Positions 61,516-64,000 of a DNA stretch of 64,000 bases are shown here, piece by piece. Every line of letters begins with the position of its first letter. Position 1 is the stretch's first letter. Both the position numbers and the translations under genes were made by a program. Source of the stretch: Ardenticatenaceae bacterium (GTDB lineage Bacteria; Chloroflexota; Anaerolineae; Promineifilales; Promineifilaceae); assembly GCA_020634375.1 (NCBI GenBank), contig JACKBX010000003.1, forward strand, positions 62,001-126,000. The letters are read 5' to 3'. The notes beneath the pieces were generated by a model. The model was not told the DNA's origin and made no database searches. It saw only the letters and a program-made list of their open reading frames with translations.

Positions 61516-61574
61516 AAACAGTGTGCAAGTGTGCAAGTTGCAAGTGTGCAAGTTAACAAACTTGTCGCTTGCCA

Positions 61575-62888
61575 CTACTCAGGCGAGCGCAGCGCATAGC
61601 CCACACCGCGTTCGCTGATAATCCAGGTATCAAAAGGATCGACTGCACGGCGCAGCCGTTTGATGAGTGTTTTCAAGCGGTCGGGATCATCCACCAGCAC
61701 ATCGCCCCACACGGCCAACTCCAAATCGTCGCCATGCACCACCTGCCCGGCCTGCTCGCACAACTTCACCAAAATGCTGAACTGCGAAGTGGTCAGGCTT
61801 AGTTCTTGCCCATTGCCCCACACCTGATGCCGCTGCTGGTCAATGACAAATGGCCCGGCCTGAATCAAGCCCTCTACTTTTTGGCGGCGCACAAAACGGC
61901 GCAAAATCTCGCTGGTGTAATGGTACTTGCCATCCTCGTAAACGAGCAGGCATAGCTGTTCCAACTGGCGCAGGCTGTCTATGGGGCCGTCGGCAATGGC
62001 CAGGGCGTACTGCTCGTCAGCGCCCAGGTTTTGCCAGAGGTAGCCCAAATGCGACCCGGCTTCGACTTCAATGGGGTCATCGAGCCGCGCCCACTCTTCG
62101 GCCGTTTGCAGGCTGTTACCCTCGGTGACGGCCTGGTATGCATGATACCCGGCCACATGCAGGAAAAAGGGGTGCGGCCCAACCAGGAAGAGCAAATGGT
62201 CATGCAATTGTTGGCAAAAGGCGATGTCAGTTGTGTCAAGGCGGTGCTGGATGAGGGCACGGCCGTTCTCTTCCGAAAACAGCCCCAGTGGCAGGGTCAC
62301 AAAGATGTTGAAGAAGGGTGAACTGAGGATTTCTTCTTCGGCGGTGATGGCGAATAACGGCCGTTGACTTGCCGTCAAAAAAGCCAACCCATACTTCGTC
62401 GTCAGGCCGCGCAGCCGCGCAAAAAAGTACGGGGTCAGGTGTTCGTTCGCTGCCAGCAGTTCAAATTCATCCAGCAGCAGCACCACCGCTACCCGCTGCC
62501 GTGCCAACTGATTCAGCACCCGATCCAGGGCGCGATACGTGCCCGGCGGTTCATCGCTTTTGACGGGCAGTTCCGCATCTTCCGCCGCATCCAGCAAGCC
62601 CAAGAGCATCGTTTCGTACACCTCTTCCGGCGGTGCGCCGCCCAATTCCTGGCAATCCACCAACACAAACAGGGCGTGCGGCGCATCAAGCTGCGCCTGC
62701 GCCCGCACATCCGGGCGCGTCAGGTGAATGAGCAGCGAGCTTTTACCAATGCGGCGCGGCCCAATGAGGGAAACGCTCTGCCCATTGCGCAGCAAGCCCA
62801 AAATCTGCGTGATTTCGCTTTCACGATTGAAGAAATTCTCGGCACGCCGGATGGCGCCACGATGGAAGAACGGGTTGTTGATGCTCAT
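61575..62888 (-). CDS. AAA ATPase with C-terminal OmpR-type winged helix
   Basis: 437 residues. The ATPase has Walker A SLIGPRRIGKSSLL, Walker B VAVVLLLDEFELLA and sensor-like FLTASQRP. It is of the same kind as the ATPase of the next gene, including the FFNRESE and PHPFFLHVAGYHAY segments. The C-terminal DNA-binding domain (QELSLTTSQFSILVKLCEQAGQVVHGDDLELAVWG to LIKRLRRAVDPFDTWIISERGVGYAL) is a typical response-regulator winged helix. It is likely an ATP-controlled transcription factor. Start 62888 (MSINNPF) is chosen at the domain border. The upstream frame to 63023 overlaps the divergent small gene. Confidence 0.85.
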   Translation of the reverse strand: MSINNPFFHRGAIRRAENFFNRESEITQILGLLRNGQSVSLIGPRRIGKSSLLIHLTRPDVRAQAQLDAPHALFVLVDCQELGGAPPEEVYETMLLGLLDAAEDAELPVKSDEPPGTYRALDRVLNQLARQRVAVVLLLDEFELLAANEHLTPYFFARLRGLTTKYGLAFLTASQRPLFAITAEEEILSSPFFNIFVTLPLGLFSEENGRALIQHRLDTTDIAFCQQLHDHLLFLVGPHPFFLHVAGYHAYQAVTEGNSLQTAEEWARLDDPIEVEAGSHLGYLWQNLGADEQYALAIADGPIDSLRQLEQLCLLVYEDGKYHYTSEILRRFVRRQKVEGLIQAGPFVIDQQRHQVWGNGQELSLTTSQFSILVKLCEQAGQVVHGDDLELAVWGDVLVDDPDRLKTLIKRLRRAVDPFDTWIISERGVGYALRSPE

Positions 62889-62965
62889 GCCGTTATTGTA
62901 ACGAGAAACTGGTTTTTTTGAAAAAACCCGGTTTCTCGCCAGCAGTTGTACATGACAAGACGGTA

Positions 62966-63178
62966 ATGAATGACTGCTGGCGGGCGATGGCCGATGTGGA
63001 ACAGCGATTACAACTGGCGCCAACGTCGGAGGCGCCCCTGATGACGACGGGGCAGATGGTGGCCCTGGTGGATGGTTTGAGCCAGGGAACGCTGAATGAA
63101 CGGCAGCGGGAACTGGTACACACGCTGCGCAGCGGCTTGCTCACTCTGGGAGAGCGTTTGCAGGAGGCAGAAATGTAG
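62966..63178 (+). CDS. Small helical protein, unknown
   Basis: 70 residues (NDCWRAMADVEQRLQL, GQMVALVDGLSQGTLNERQRELVHTLRSGLLTLGERLQEAEM), probably all alpha-helical. There is no clear ribosome binding site, and the start could also be 62918. A terminator follows the stop, which supports a real transcript. Divergent from the winged-helix ATPase gene. Function unknown. Confidence 0.5.
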   Translation: MNDCWRAMADVEQRLQLAPTSEAPLMTTGQMVALVDGLSQGTLNERQRELVHTLRSGLLTLGERLQEAEM

Positions 63179-63223
63179 TTGACCGCCCAGGCCGTTTTTG
63201 AGTAAACTGTTTATACCCCAAAG

Positions 63224-63264
63224 GAAGAGAGGGGCGGTCGGGTTCCCCCGCCGCTCTTCTTTTC
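63224..63264 (+). terminator. Terminator after small helical gene
   Basis: GAAGAGAGGGGCGG and CCGCCGCTCTTC form a GC-rich stem with minor bulging, followed by TTTTC. Also stops transcription from the right on the minus strand less clearly. Confidence 0.75.
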
Positions 63265-63303
63265 ATATGGAAGGTAGCAAGTCAGGAAGAGCCTTGAAAT
63301 AAA

Positions 63304-64000
63304 TTATCGTTGGGCCCATGTTGTGCCATCATATTCCCAAGTGTCATTTAATAGCAAATTCTCAGGATTGCTTCCACCAAACATAACAATCACACCTCTG
63401 TCCTCATCATACACTATAGAATGACCATATCGTGCAGAAGGCGAATCTATCGGACTTGCTCTTTTCCAAGAATACCCATCATATTCCCATGTGTATTGAG
63501 TTTCATCTCCCCCAAAGAGAACAGTTACTTGTCGCTGGCTGTCATAGGCTATACTTACAAAAGCACGCTTTTCAGGAAATGTTTTTGTTTCGTTACCATC
63601 TACAGCGATTTGCCAGTCACCACTTGATGGTAGCTCAAGGGTTACAGGCGTAACGTTAATGAGTGGTTGGAGTACTAAACGCTCCCGATAGAAATCAAAA
63701 TCCATGGACACGTCTAGCATACGAAAAGAGACTGGAGCATGTACATTAAGAGGCAACCAGACTTGGTCAACGTATTGCCACGTATCTATAGTATACTGTC
63801 CTCCAAAAAGCACGATTGATTCTCTTTGTGGATCATATGCCATCGCCGATTGTTCGTATATCTGTGGTGGCATCGACATATCAATATAATGCCAAGTCTG
63901 CCCATCATATTCCCAGGTTTCCCCCGCATGATCTCCTAATGGTATATACAAAACAGTCACCTTACGTTTAGGATCGTATGCCATCGCTATTAAGGAAGAT
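63304..64000 (-). CDS. Kelch-like repeat protein, 5' end cut by window
   Basis: The frame stays open to the window edge; the ATG at 63984 lies inside a repeat (SLIAMAYDPKRKVTVLYIP), so the true start is outside. About five repeats are visible. They follow the pattern AYDP.R...VLFGG.......TWEYDG..W, which is the Kelch/galactose-oxidase propeller blade. These are usually secreted or binding proteins. The segment is AT-rich against its neighbours and has no octamer copy, suggesting recent transfer. Function cannot be given. Confidence 0.75.
   Translation of the reverse strand, partial: SSLIAMAYDPKRKVTVLYIPLGDHAGETWEYDGQTWHYIDMSMPPQIYEQSAMAYDPQRESIVLFGGQYTIDTWQYVDQVWLPLNVHAPVSFRMLDVSMDFDFYRERLVLQPLINVTPVTLELPSSGDWQIAVDGNETKTFPEKRAFVSIAYDSQRQVTVLFGGDETQYTWEYDGYSWKRASPIDSPSARYGHSIVYDEDRGVIVMFGGSNPENLLLNDTWEYDGTTWAQR

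Larger units (their letters stand above)
1295..62364. repeat. Iterated palindromic octamer ACGGCCGT, 114 copies
   Basis: Start positions by hand scan: 1295 1781 2287 3581 4313 5134 5452 5815 6230 7069 7116 8153 8251 8584 8614 8716 8845 9219 10657 11422 11809 12149 12763 12979 13518 15480 17463 17769 17880 19292 19826 21114 21557 23666 24934 25574 26324 26423 26732 27348 27550 28819 28839 29327 29697 30551 30783 31041 31094 32581 33068 33576 34096 34268 34699 34999 35603 36135 36812 37558 38329 38885 40122 40674 41631 41949 42010 42231 42519 42611 43246 44762 45817 46246 47020 47114 47513 47846 48341 48497 49388 50044 50374 50682 51160 51790 53298 53344 53454 53721 53879 53972 54412 55063 55188 55354 55397 55547 55759 56804 57649 57918 57961 57997 58700 58776 60094 60343 60739 60991 61297 61431 62259 62357. 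A few could be missed or off by a base. Copies lie in genes of both strands and between genes. Confidence 0.95.

Overview
This 64-kb window looks like a chromosomal segment of a member of the Chloroflexota, probably class Anaerolineae or a relative. That assignment is inference from gene content: a class A penicillin-binding protein with a Thr/Pro-rich tail, many Ser/Thr signalling proteins, very large secreted DUF11/P-domain proteins, an archaeal-type aspartyl-tRNA synthetase behind a T-box, and a BMP-type nucleoside ABC transporter. About 50 protein genes and one tRNA-Leu are present. I saw no rRNA, CRISPR array, transposase or prophage.

Layout. 1-8 kb: cell envelope and signalling (PBP1A, FHA-containing Ser/Thr kinase, HD hydrolase, DUF192, LysM-M23 peptidase). 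8-15 kb: Nudix hydrolase, ECF sigma/anti-sigma pair, tRNA-Leu(CAA) with a near-consensus promoter and a terminator, two related membrane-anchored proteins, mutL, an inverted-repeat-flanked four-helix-bundle gene, and a lipase-like hydrolase. 15-22 kb: a four-gene minus-strand operon of secreted surface proteins. 22-27.5 kb: a complete BMP/nucleoside ABC transporter. 27.5-31 kb: Nudix-like gene, greA, and a ClC channel. 31-33 kb: an Asp-specific T-box leader and archaeal-type aspRS. 33-39 kb: Nudix, zinc ribbon, CHAD-HTH, DinB-cupin, and a Rel (p)ppGpp synthetase with a degenerate hydrolase site. 39-44.5 kb: small membrane proteins and a histidine kinase-cysteine desulfurase-mnmA operon. 44.7-51.2 kb: enolase and a 1642-residue surface protein. 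51.2-55.9 kb: a vWA / nicotinamidase-like / zinc-ribbon kinase / PP2C module whose two promoters share one operator design. 56-64 kb: SixA, two neighbouring AAA ATPases (one with a beta-propeller ectodomain, one with a winged helix), and a partial Kelch-like gene.

The strongest signal is not a gene. The palindromic octamer ACGGCCGT occurs 114 times by my hand count, where about one or two are expected. It occurs in genes of both strands, in all reading frames, and between genes. It resembles the cyanobacterial HIP1 palindrome in density but not in sequence. At many copies the top strand changes from G-rich to C-rich across the site. A second genome-wide feature is a family of short-word repeats filling most intergenic gaps. 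They have also entered the T-box leader and what look like linker regions of several coding sequences.
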